In this document: positions 18,335 to 26,388 of the stretch, piece after piece
How the letters are laid out: each line of letters opens with the position of its first letter
How positions within the stretch are numbered: position 1 is the first letter of the stretch
Origin: Psychroserpens mesophilus
GTDB lineage: Bacteria; Bacteroidota; Bacteroidia; Flavobacteriales; Flavobacteriaceae
NCBI RefSeq assembly: GCF_000826645.1
Contig: NZ_JXJP01000020.1
Coordinates: 248,001-312,000, forward strand
Reading direction: 5' to 3'
DNA: 64,000 nt
Position numbers and translations under genes: made by a program
Notes under the pieces: model-generated
Database searches by the model: none
What the model was told of the DNA's origin: nothing
Seen by the model: only the letters and a program-made list of their open reading frames with translations

Positions 18335-19292
18335 ATTAAGATCTATATTAAATAAGTCCATAAAGAATAAAAAACTCAATGTTTTTGGTTTGTTCTTTTT
18401 GCTAGCATTTTTAATATTGGTACTTAGTAAATTGTCAAAATCCTATACGGAAGTCATTACAGTTGGTGTTAACTATGTTAATTTGCCTGATAATCGGGTA
18501 TTAACTATGGATGAATCACCAGAGATTCATGTGGAGGTAACGACTTTTGGTTTCAATCTTTTAGGTTCCTATTTTTACGACAAAACTATTGCTATTGACT
18601 TATTAAATGATGCTTATATAAGTCATGATACCTACATTTGGATAGCCAATCGAGCATTGCCAAACATAGAAAAACAATTTGGTAAAAGTTTTAATATAGA
18701 ATCTGTGAAGCCAGACACCTTAAAATTTCCGTTTGGGACGCTTTCTGTTAAAAAAGTACCTGTTAAACTTAATTCTAATGTTACCTATGCTTCAGGATAT
18801 GATACATTAGATGGATTGGTTGTAACTCCAGATTCTATAAAAGTCATCGGTTCAGATACAGAGATTCAAAACATTAAACATATTGAAACTTCAGAATTGA
18901 ATTTATTTAATATAAAGGAAAACATTGATGCGACTGTAAAGCTGAACCTTCCAGAAGTAGCGAACACCATAAAGCTATCTCAAAATGATATTTCAGTTAG
19001 AGCTGAGGTTCAAAAATTTACTGAAGGAACTCTTGAAATTCCAATCGTTATTAATAATCTTCCTTCACATACGAAAATTAATTACTTTCCAAAAACGATA
19101 AAAGTGTCATATGAAGTTAGTTTAAATGATTATAATTCAGTCAAGCCAGCAGGATTTAAGATTGAATGTGATTACTTAGAAATAGAAGCCTCTAATAAAT
19201 CTTATTTTACACCTATATTTAAAAAAATACCTGCAAATGTCAAGCGTGTAAAGATGAAACAAGATAAAATTGAATACGTTATAACAGAATGA
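18324..19292 (+). CDS. YbbR-like domain protein (CdaR family)
   Basis: 322 residues. A single transmembrane helix (about residues 20-39, VFGLFFLLAFLILVL) is followed by YbbR-like beta repeats outside the membrane (for example LSVKKVPVKLNSNV and GLVVTPDSIKVIGSDTE). In Firmicutes, CdaR proteins of this type regulate the cyclic-di-AMP synthase CdaA. No diadenylate cyclase gene is present in this window, so that link is only by family. It overlaps both neighbours (11 bases with the glycosyltransferase, 4 bases with coaE), which indicates a tight operon. Confidence 0.8.
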   Translation: MLSKLRSILNKSIKNKKLNVFGLFFLLAFLILVLSKLSKSYTEVITVGVNYVNLPDNRVLTMDESPEIHVEVTTFGFNLLGSYFYDKTIAIDLLNDAYISHDTYIWIANRALPNIEKQFGKSFNIESVKPDTLKFPFGTLSVKKVPVKLNSNVTYASGYDTLDGLVVTPDSIKVIGSDTEIQNIKHIETSELNLFNIKENIDATVKLNLPEVANTIKLSQNDISVRAEVQKFTEGTLEIPIVINNLPSHTKINYFPKTIKVSYEVSLNDYNSVKPAGFKIECDYLEIEASNKSYFTPIFKKIPANVKRVKMKQDKIEYVITE

Positions 19293-19888
19293 TAATAGTT
19301 GGACTTACAGGAGGTATAGGAAGTGGAAAAAGCACTGTTGCTAAATTATTCGAAAGGTTAAGCATTCCAGTTTATATTGCAGATGATGAAGCAAAGCTCT
19401 TAATGAATAATTCCATCACTATCAAAGAAAAACTCTTGGCGTTATTTGGAGAAGCGGCTTATCTTGATGATAAACTTAACAGATCGTTTATTGCAGATAC
19501 AATTTTCAATAATAAAACTTATTTAGATCGCATGAATGCCATTGTGCATCCAGAAGTCAAATCTCATTTTAAGAATTGGGTAAAGCTACAAGATGCGCCT
19601 TATGTCATAAAAGAAGCTGCTATTATTTTTGAACACAATCAGCAGGATCAGTATGATGTCATCATTTCGGTTGTTGCAAATAAAGACAATCGATTGAAAC
19701 GTGTTATAGAAAGAGATCAAAGCACTCCCGAAAAAGTATTAGCGATCATGAAAAATCAAACAAATGATGTTGATAAAGCGAATCTTTCAGACTATGTTAT
19801 TGTGAATAATGACAAAAACACATTAGAACATCAAGTACTTAAAATTCACAAGTCTATTCTAAAACGCATTGAAAATGAGGCAATATAG
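19289..19888 (+). CDS. coaE: Dephospho-CoA kinase
   Basis: 199 residues. It phosphorylates dephospho-CoA in the last step of coenzyme A synthesis. It starts with the P-loop GLTGGIGSGKSTVAKLF, followed by IADDEAK and MNAIVHPEVKSHF, then the lid region (RVIERDQSTPEKVLAIMKNQ). The start overlaps the YbbR stop as ATGA. A 63-base gap separates it from the histidine kinase gene. Confidence 0.96.
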   Translation: MIIVGLTGGIGSGKSTVAKLFERLSIPVYIADDEAKLLMNNSITIKEKLLALFGEAAYLDDKLNRSFIADTIFNNKTYLDRMNAIVHPEVKSHFKNWVKLQDAPYVIKEAAIIFEHNQQDQYDVIISVVANKDNRLKRVIERDQSTPEKVLAIMKNQTNDVDKANLSDYVIVNNDKNTLEHQVLKIHKSILKRIENEAI

Positions 19889-19951
19889 CTTTTGTGTTAA
19901 TGTAAGGTTAAAGGGGAGTATATGTAAATGTTAAAATGTTAAATTTGAGCG

Positions 19952-21523
19952 ATGGGCAAAAAGCTATTCATTTTGTTGGTGGTTTTAATGAGTTTATCAC
20001 TCATAGGCATCATTTTCGTTCAGGCGTTTTTTATTAATAACACTTTAAAAAACGAGGAAAAAAACTTTACACTAAACGTAAAGCGTTCTTTGAGTTCGGT
20101 TTCAAAAGCAATTGAAGATAAAGAGTTTAAAGTGTATTCACAAAGACTCCAAAATCTAATCGAAAGTGGAGTAGACCCTGACTCAACAGCTATGCGACAA
20201 GTTTTCATTTTAGAACAAGATGATTTGTCAAATGAAACTAGAATTTATGGCAATGCCATCTCTGAAGAAAGTTTTAAAGTACCATCATTGTTCTTTGACA
20301 TTGGTTTAGACAGTTTCAATTTAAGTCGTGTAAGAAATACGAGAATAACCGAAACCTACGATAATAGTACTATTGATGGAAACCGATCTATTAGCTTACA
20401 GAAGTCTATTAAAAACTTTAGTAATCTCACATTACTAGAAAAAGCTCAATTTGAGTCTATAACAAGAGATCAGTTTAAAAATATACCAATTTATAAACGA
20501 GTTTCTGTTGATGATGTCTCTTATCTTTTACAACAGCAACTTAATAATAATGGTATTGATACAGGTTTTGAATTTGCTATTTATGATAGAGATCTTGCAA
20601 CTAAAGTACAGTCTGAAAATTTTGATTTAAATCCAGATTCAACCATCGGAATTCCTGTTTTTCTTGATAATGATAATCAAAGTGATTATATGCTTTATGT
20701 AGATTTTCCTCAGAGACGAAAGTTTTTATTATCATCTATACTGGGAATGATAGCCTTATCTATTTTGTTTACATCTATCATTGTCATTGCATATTCGAGT
20801 GCTATTTATCAATTGATAAAACAACGTCGAATTTCACAGATAAAAACAGATTTTATCAATAATATGACTCATGAATTTAAGACGCCAATTGCAACAATTA
20901 ATCTGGCCTTAGATTCTATTCGAAATCCTAAAATAATAGGAGATCAAGAGAAAGTTATGCGTTATCTTAAAATGATTAAAGATGAAAACAAACGTATGAA
21001 TGCTCAAGTTGAAAATGTTTTAAGAATTTCGAAATTAGAAAAAAATGAACTTAATATAAGTAAGGAACGAATCAAGTTACACGACATTATTGAAGATGCT
21101 GTGAGTCACATAGAATTGATTGTTGAAGATAGTAAGGGTTATGTTAAGGTGCATTTGGAGGCTGAAAAATCATCAGTTTTAGCAAATGAAACGCATTTTA
21201 CTAATGTGATTGTTAACATATTAGATAATGCAGTGAAATACAGTCAATCGTCTCCTAAAATTGATGTCTATACAGAAAATGTAGGAAACAATATTATATT
21301 AAAAATTGCCGATCAAGGTAATGGAATGTCTAAACAAGTACAAAAAAGAGTGTTTGAAAAATTTTATCGAGAACACACAGGAAATGTACATAATGTTAAA
21401 GGTCATGGTTTAGGTTTGGCCTATGTTAAACGAATAGTAGATGATCATCAAGGTCATATATCAGTAGAAAGTGAAAAAGGAAAAGGTAGTGTATTTACAA
21501 TAAAACTGCCATTAATATCATAA
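19952..21523 (+). CDS. Sensor histidine kinase
   Basis: 523 residues. Two transmembrane helices (about residues 5-27 and 258-285) flank a periplasmic sensor region of about 230 residues that matches no named sensor domain I recognise. The HisKA domain holds the phosphoacceptor H307 in NNMTHEFKTPIATI. The ATPase domain has the N box (NILDNAVKYS), G1 (ADQGNGMS), the F box (FEKFYRE) and G2 (GHGLGLAYVKRI). There is no HAMP domain between TM2 and HisKA. It lies 3 bases before the response regulator gene. A TAAATTTG at 19940-19947 just before the ATG could be a promoter -7 element giving a nearly leaderless mRNA. Confidence 0.95.
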   Translation: MGKKLFILLVVLMSLSLIGIIFVQAFFINNTLKNEEKNFTLNVKRSLSSVSKAIEDKEFKVYSQRLQNLIESGVDPDSTAMRQVFILEQDDLSNETRIYGNAISEESFKVPSLFFDIGLDSFNLSRVRNTRITETYDNSTIDGNRSISLQKSIKNFSNLTLLEKAQFESITRDQFKNIPIYKRVSVDDVSYLLQQQLNNNGIDTGFEFAIYDRDLATKVQSENFDLNPDSTIGIPVFLDNDNQSDYMLYVDFPQRRKFLLSSILGMIALSILFTSIIVIAYSSAIYQLIKQRRISQIKTDFINNMTHEFKTPIATINLALDSIRNPKIIGDQEKVMRYLKMIKDENKRMNAQVENVLRISKLEKNELNISKERIKLHDIIEDAVSHIELIVEDSKGYVKVHLEAEKSSVLANETHFTNVIVNILDNAVKYSQSSPKIDVYTENVGNNIILKIADQGNGMSKQVQKRVFEKFYREHTGNVHNVKGHGLGLAYVKRIVDDHQGHISVESEKGKGSVFTIKLPLIS

Positions 21524-21526
21524 ATT

Positions 21527-22237
21527 ATGGAAGAACAAAACAAAAAAATACTATTAGTCGAAGATGATCCTAATTTTGGAACCGTTTTAAAAGACTATCT
21601 CAATATGAATGATTATGATGTTGTTCATGCTAAAAATGGAATGGAAGGTTTCGAAAAATTTAAGAAAGATGATTTTGATCTTTGTATCTTAGATGTCATG
21701 ATGCCATATAAAGACGGATTTACATTGGCTAAAGAAATTCGTGAAAAAAATACAGATGTTCCAATCATATTCTTAACAGCAAAAGCGATGAAAGAAGATG
21801 TGTTAAAAGGCTATAAAGTAGGAGCAGACGACTATTTAAATAAACCTTTTGATAGTGAAGTTCTTTTGATGAAGATTAAAGCTATCATTCAGCGTAAAGC
21901 AACCGATACTATTGCAGATAGCAAACAGTTTGAATTTAAGATTGGAAGATTCGATTTAAATTCGAAACTTCGTTTCTTAAAATTCAACGGAAAAGATCCT
22001 ATAAAATTATCTCCTAAGGAAAATGAATTACTTCGACTTCTAGCACTTCATGAAAATGATTTAATGCCAAGAGAGTTAGCACTTACTAAAATATGGAGAG
22101 ATGATAATTATTTCACTTCTCGAAGTATGGATGTTTATATCGCTAAACTTAGAAAGTATTTAAAACTCGATGAAAACGTAGAAATTTTAAATATTCATGG
22201 TGAAGGATTTAGATTGGTAGTTAATCAAGATGTATAA
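21527..22237 (+). CDS. OmpR-family response regulator (RprY-like)
   Basis: 236 residues. The receiver domain (about 1-125) has the acidic pair in LLVEDDPNFG, phosphoacceptor D56 in CILDVMMPYKDG, the conserved Thr/Ala segment IIFLTAKAM, and Lys in NKPF. The C-terminal winged-helix DNA-binding domain contains KLSPKENELLRLLA and SMDVYIAKLRKYL. It is the cognate partner of the kinase 3 bases upstream. The pair resembles the RprX/RprY family of Bacteroidota. The target genes are not apparent. A strong terminator follows. Confidence 0.95.
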   Translation: MEEQNKKILLVEDDPNFGTVLKDYLNMNDYDVVHAKNGMEGFEKFKKDDFDLCILDVMMPYKDGFTLAKEIREKNTDVPIIFLTAKAMKEDVLKGYKVGADDYLNKPFDSEVLLMKIKAIIQRKATDTIADSKQFEFKIGRFDLNSKLRFLKFNGKDPIKLSPKENELLRLLALHENDLMPRELALTKIWRDDNYFTSRSMDVYIAKLRKYLKLDENVEILNIHGEGFRLVVNQDV

Positions 22238-22255
22238 CAAACGAATTCACAATAC

Positions 22256-22286
22256 AAAAATCCAGCAACATTGCTGGATTTTTTTG
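22256..22286 (+). terminator. Terminator of the two-component operon
   Basis: A perfect 13-base inverted repeat (AAAAATCCAGCAA with TTGCTGGATTTTT) followed by more T residues. Confidence 0.9.
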
Positions 22287-22289
22287 TAT

Positions 22290-22317
22290 TAAAAAAGCCT
22301 ATCAATATGATAGGCTT
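22290..22317 (-). terminator. Terminator of the cold shock gene
   Basis: AAGCCTATCA and TGATAGGCTT form a 10-base stem with a 3-base loop. Read on the minus strand it is followed by a T run (plus-strand A run 22290-22296). It sits back to back with the plus-strand terminator. Confidence 0.85.
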
Positions 22318-22343
22318 AAGTTTTAAAAAATCGAATTGAAATA

Positions 22344-22535
22344 TTAGATAACTTTTACGTTAATTGCGTTTAATCCTTTTTTTCCTTCTGTTAAATCGAA
22401 TTCTACTTCGTCACCTTCTCTAACCTCGTCGATTAAACCAGAAATGTGTACAAAATGTTCTTTGTTGTTGTCTTCTTCAGTGATGAATCCAAATCCTTTT
22501 GAATCGTTGAAGAATTTTACGGTACCTTTACTCAT
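22344..22535 (-). CDS. Cold shock protein (CspA family)
   Basis: 63 residues, a single cold shock domain and the usual length. It has the RNA-binding motifs KGFGFI (RNP1) and HFVHIS (RNP2), preceded by GTVKFFNDS. Such OB-fold proteins bind single-stranded RNA and DNA and act as RNA chaperones; many are growth-phase rather than cold controlled. It is a single-gene unit with its own terminator and a candidate promoter at 22563-22570. Confidence 0.97.
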   Translation of the reverse strand: MSKGTVKFFNDSKGFGFITEEDNNKEHFVHISGLIDEVREGDEVEFDLTEGKKGLNAINVKVI

Positions 22536-22562
22536 AATAAAAAATTGTATTTATTTAAGTGG

Positions 22563-22570
22563 CAAAAGTA
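22563..22570 (-). promoter_or_regulatory. Candidate -7 element for the cold shock gene
   Basis: On the minus strand this reads TACTTTTG (TAnnTTTG), 28 bases before the start codon, predicting a leader of about 20 bases. No -33 TTG is seen at the ideal spacing. Confidence 0.45.
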
Positions 22571-22618
22571 GGTTTAATTAATTGAATAATAGTGTCTTTT
22601 ACAATTTTATTTAAATTA

Positions 22619-23536
22619 TTACTGCATTAGACATTTTTGCTGATCACTAATTGTTTTGATTATCGCTTCAATATCGGTGTTATAATCAAACCATATGGTC
22701 TCTGTATTTTTTTTAAACCAAGTGAGCTGGCGCTTTGCAAAACGTCTCGAGTTTTTTTTAATTTCTGAAATGGCTAAATCTAACGTCCATTCATGACTTA
22801 AAAACTTAAATAATTCTTTATAACCAACCGTATTTAATGCATTTAAATGTTGTTTTGAGCGTAAGCTGTTCACTTCATCTAATAGGCCTTCTAACATCAT
22901 GAGGTCAACACGTCTATTTATTCTATCATAAATAACTTCTCGTTCTGATGTTAAGCCAATAGTTATAGTTTTAAAGGCTCTTGTTTTATTGGTTGATGTC
23001 AAAAAAGAGGAATAAGCTTGCTGACTTCCAATACAAACTTCCAAAGCTCTTATGAGTCGATGCGGATTATCAATTGCAATGGTATTGTAAGATTTTGGGT
23101 CTAAAGTTTTTAGCTGTTCTTGTAAAGACTCTATCCCTTGAGAATTTAATGTTTCATTTAATGCTAATCTTATGCTTGGATCAACACTTGGAAACTCATC
23201 CAGTCCTTTAGTAACAGCATCAACATAAAGTCCGGAACCACCTACCATGATGACACAATCTCGAGTTTTAAATAACTGGTCTAAGGTTTTAATGGCATCT
23301 TTCTCAAAATCTCCTACACTGTAATTGTCTTCAATAGATTTGTGATGAATAAAATGATGCTTTGCCGCAGCTAGTTCGGATGGAGTAGGAGCTGCTGTTC
23401 CAATGTGCATCTCTTTGTAAAATTGTCTTGAATCTGCTGAAATAATTTCAGTATCAAAATGATTTGCCAGTGTAATACCTAAGGCTGTTTTGCCAATGGC
23501 TGTTGGACCAACAATTGAAATGAGAAATTTAGTCAT
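22619..23536 (-). CDS. miaA: tRNA dimethylallyltransferase
   Basis: 305 residues from ATG 23536. A longer frame exists upstream, but MTKFLISIVGPTAIGKTALG is the normal start. It transfers a dimethylallyl group to A37 of tRNAs reading codons that begin with U. Motifs: P-loop GPTAIGKTALG, SADSRQFYKEM, and GGSGLYVDAV; the C-terminal SRRFAKRQLTWF segment is typical. The start overlaps the end of the potassium channel gene by 8 bases, so the two genes are likely co-transcribed. Confidence 0.96.
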   Translation of the reverse strand: MTKFLISIVGPTAIGKTALGITLANHFDTEIISADSRQFYKEMHIGTAAPTPSELAAAKHHFIHHKSIEDNYSVGDFEKDAIKTLDQLFKTRDCVIMVGGSGLYVDAVTKGLDEFPSVDPSIRLALNETLNSQGIESLQEQLKTLDPKSYNTIAIDNPHRLIRALEVCIGSQQAYSSFLTSTNKTRAFKTITIGLTSEREVIYDRINRRVDLMMLEGLLDEVNSLRSKQHLNALNTVGYKELFKFLSHEWTLDLAISEIKKNSRRFAKRQLTWFKKNTETIWFDYNTDIEAIIKTISDQQKCLMQ

Positions 23537-24404
23537 AATGTAATTTACAACCGCATTTATGGCAAAACTCTGCACCATCCTGATGTTTTTCTGCTAAGCA
23601 ATTTATGCAACACTGAGAGTTTAGATGTACTTTTTCTAAATTTCGTCTTTCTTCATCAGAGATTTTGCTTTTTCCATCACCTGAAGCTTTTGTGTATTCA
23701 GCAGAAACAATCCCAGTAGGCACTGCAATAATACCATAACCCAAAATCATAATAATCGTAGCAATTAGTTGTCCGAGAGGTGTTTCAGGTGCAATATCCC
23801 CAAAACCAACTGTGGTAAGAGTTACAATACACCAATATACACTTTTTGGGATGTTATCAAAACCGTGATCTTCGCCTTCGACTAGGTACATAATGGTTCC
23901 AAAAATCACAGCGGCAATAAGCACTGCAAACAAAAATACAGCAATTTTAGCTCTGCTGGCTTTAATGGCATTAGCGAGTTGATTTGAAGCACCAAGGTAA
24001 CGCGCTAATTTTAGAATTCTAAACACTCTAAGTAAACGCAACGCTCTCAGCGCAACTAAAGCATGAGAACCAGCTAGGAATAAAGAGATGTATTTAGGTA
24101 GTGTTGATAATAAATCAATAATTCCATAAAAACTTAAAATATACTTTAAGGGTTTTCTAACTGAAATGATACGAGCGATGTATTCAATACTAAATAAAAT
24201 GGTAATAACCCATTCTGAAATATTTAAAAACGTATGGTATTTATCATCAAAACTTTTAACACTTTCCAGCATAACAAGTATTATACTAGCCAGAATTGCT
24301 ATAAGTAAAATGATATCAAATAGCTTTCCGGAAGGCGTATCGGCTTCATAAATAATTTCATGAAGTTTATCTTTCCAGCTAATTTTTGTATTTTGGTCAC
24401 TCAT
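23529..24404 (-). CDS. Voltage-gated potassium channel with C-terminal zinc ribbon
   Basis: 291 residues. Six predicted membrane helices: S1 near 28-47, an arginine-rich S4 (ALRALRLLRVFRILKLARYL, about 118-137), and a pore loop with the potassium filter TTVGFGD (197-203) between S5 and S6. The last 27 residues hold CINC (266-269) and CHKC (281-284), a four-cysteine zinc-ribbon-like tail on the cytoplasmic side. It is a KvAP/Kch-type channel of the inner membrane. The role of the tail is unknown; I recall similar tails in other bacterial members of this family. It lies 22 bases after the DUF3857 gene. Confidence 0.92.
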   Translation of the reverse strand: MSDQNTKISWKDKLHEIIYEADTPSGKLFDIILLIAILASIILVMLESVKSFDDKYHTFLNISEWVITILFSIEYIARIISVRKPLKYILSFYGIIDLLSTLPKYISLFLAGSHALVALRALRLLRVFRILKLARYLGASNQLANAIKASRAKIAVFLFAVLIAAVIFGTIMYLVEGEDHGFDNIPKSVYWCIVTLTTVGFGDIAPETPLGQLIATIIMILGYGIIAVPTGIVSAEYTKASGDGKSKISDEERRNLEKVHLNSQCCINCLAEKHQDGAEFCHKCGCKLHYD

Positions 24405-24426
24405 CGTATCAAAAGTAATAAAAAGA

Positions 24427-26388
24427 TTAGTTCTTTTTGGTCAAAACGAGTATAGCGTTCTTTTGAACATCTACAACATCTTTCAACATGTCTTTAAGAT
24501 AAGAATAAAAAACAGGATCATAGATGGCTTTATTGAAGTTTAATTTAAAGTAAACCAATACTGAATTCTCAGAGATACTATAATTACAGATCAATGAACC
24601 AGCATTTTCTGGAAGATTTAATTTTTTTGGTTCTGGGAGTTCTTCCACGAAATAATGTTCTCCAAGGTTTATTTTACAGGTATAGATGAAACTTTGCTCA
24701 TAACCAAAATCTACAGGATAACTTCGTTCCTGAAGTTTAAATGGATTTTCGGGAAAGAATTCGATGACATACGGATTAAAATAAACTTTTTCGCCTATCA
24801 GTTCAAGAGATTTAGAAACATCAAACGACATGTGAAATGTAGAGTCAGTTTTTGTAATATTGTGATAATTAGCATTTGATAATTCAATATCACTTTTGGC
24901 ATCAACTAACGTGTGTAAGGTTTTTTCAGAATCGCTAAAATATTGCTTTTTCGAGGCATATGCATTATAATCTGTACTCGTTAATTCAAATGCGCCATGT
25001 AGTTGGGTGTCTTCAAGATTTAATTGACCTCTGTAATTCATTATACTTGATTGGGACGGATTGATATCAAACCAAGAACTTCCCATTTTGGTATTAAATA
25101 AACGACCATATTGGTTAAGACATTTATAAGGAATTTGACCAAAACTCAAATAGTCATCGTTAGCATCTAACAGATAGGTCTCACCATCAATAGAGGCATG
25201 AACCAATACATAATTATAATCTGAAATTACAGGATAGATTTTAGTGATAAATCCATTTTCTCTGGTTGAAAGCAAAAGAGGTTTGACCTCAATATCATTT
25301 TCCAGGAGAAGATTATATAACAACATATTTATTTCAGTGGCTGTTCCTGTTTTTTCTTTTATCAAGTTTTTAAGTGATACATCATTGAAAAGTTTATGTT
25401 CACCATTCCAGTTATAATGATCTCTAACATAGTGGTAAATATCTTGAGTTTTTTCTAAATCATTTGTGGTGTTTATGGTGACGCCTTCTAATTCATTTCG
25501 AGCAAGATTTCCTTTCTTCATCATGCGACCAAAATCTGTTTCTCTTCTAATTTCAAGGTCTGTATCTTTCCATGATTTATTGATTTTATCGACTTTGCCG
25601 TCAAAGCCTCTAAAAACATTTAATTCATAATCTATTTTAGCCAAGTAATTTGACTCTGTCGTCATGTAATCTTCAGCAACAAAAGCTGGAATGTCCTTCA
25701 TAGCATAGCGATATTCAGAACAATTTGATGATCCTCCTCCGTTAACTTCTAAACAACTGTATTTGATGTCTGCTTCATTGATGAAAAGTTTGCGTCCACC
25801 TACTAACTTAATATTATATTCCCAGTTTCCTGGAATACTCGCATTGTATTCGCTATAAAGTGTTGGAATGTCTTTTTGAAAAGCCCAACTTTTATATTTG
25901 AAAAAAAACGGAGAAATAAAAGTGTAGCTATAATTGATTACGCTTCCAGGTTGAATGTTTGGAAATGTAAATTTTACGATGGTGTAGTTATCGTTATATT
26001 TTTCTTCAATAATATCATCATCTGAAAGTTTAGTTTTTTCAATGATTCCGTTCTTTAGGTTATAAACGGTTGCTGTAATATCTTCAACAATTTCCTTTCT
26101 TCCAGAATCATTTGTGTATAATAGAATTTCTTCGGTAGCTTTATTAAAACCATCGCGATTTAAAATTTTAATTTTACGTTTTATTTCTGAGTGTAGTTTG
26201 AAGTCATCTCGGTCAATATAGCTATTGCCAATTTCATAAATTACGAGTGCATTTGCTGTGCTGTCTTTGCTAAATATATTTTGCTCTAAATCGGATTTGG
26301 TAACTAGAAGGTTTTCAGCATTGTATTCCGATTGAGAGTAGGTTACAGAACTGATAAAAACCACTAATAAGAAGGTTTTTAGTTTCAT
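24427..26388 (-). CDS. DUF3857/transglutaminase-like exported protein
   Basis: 653 residues with signal peptide KLKTFLLVVFISSVTYSQS. The N-terminal DUF3857 domain spans about residues 55-240. A transglutaminase-fold core follows (DIYHYVRDHYNWNG, then TGTATEINMLLYNLL at 347-361), and a beta-rich C-terminal part. In an active transglutaminase a Cys would sit in the GTATEIN region. Here the segment has no Cys, so the domain is probably a binding module rather than an enzyme. The predicted location is the periplasm. The start overlaps the nuclease gene stop by 4 bases, indicating one operon. Confidence 0.85.
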   Translation of the reverse strand: MKLKTFLLVVFISSVTYSQSEYNAENLLVTKSDLEQNIFSKDSTANALVIYEIGNSYIDRDDFKLHSEIKRKIKILNRDGFNKATEEILLYTNDSGRKEIVEDITATVYNLKNGIIEKTKLSDDDIIEEKYNDNYTIVKFTFPNIQPGSVINYSYTFISPFFFKYKSWAFQKDIPTLYSEYNASIPGNWEYNIKLVGGRKLFINEADIKYSCLEVNGGGSSNCSEYRYAMKDIPAFVAEDYMTTESNYLAKIDYELNVFRGFDGKVDKINKSWKDTDLEIRRETDFGRMMKKGNLARNELEGVTINTTNDLEKTQDIYHYVRDHYNWNGEHKLFNDVSLKNLIKEKTGTATEINMLLYNLLLENDIEVKPLLLSTRENGFITKIYPVISDYNYVLVHASIDGETYLLDANDDYLSFGQIPYKCLNQYGRLFNTKMGSSWFDINPSQSSIMNYRGQLNLEDTQLHGAFELTSTDYNAYASKKQYFSDSEKTLHTLVDAKSDIELSNANYHNITKTDSTFHMSFDVSKSLELIGEKVYFNPYVIEFFPENPFKLQERSYPVDFGYEQSFIYTCKINLGEHYFVEELPEPKKLNLPENAGSLICNYSISENSVLVYFKLNFNKAIYDPVFYSYLKDMLKDVVDVQKNAILVLTKKN

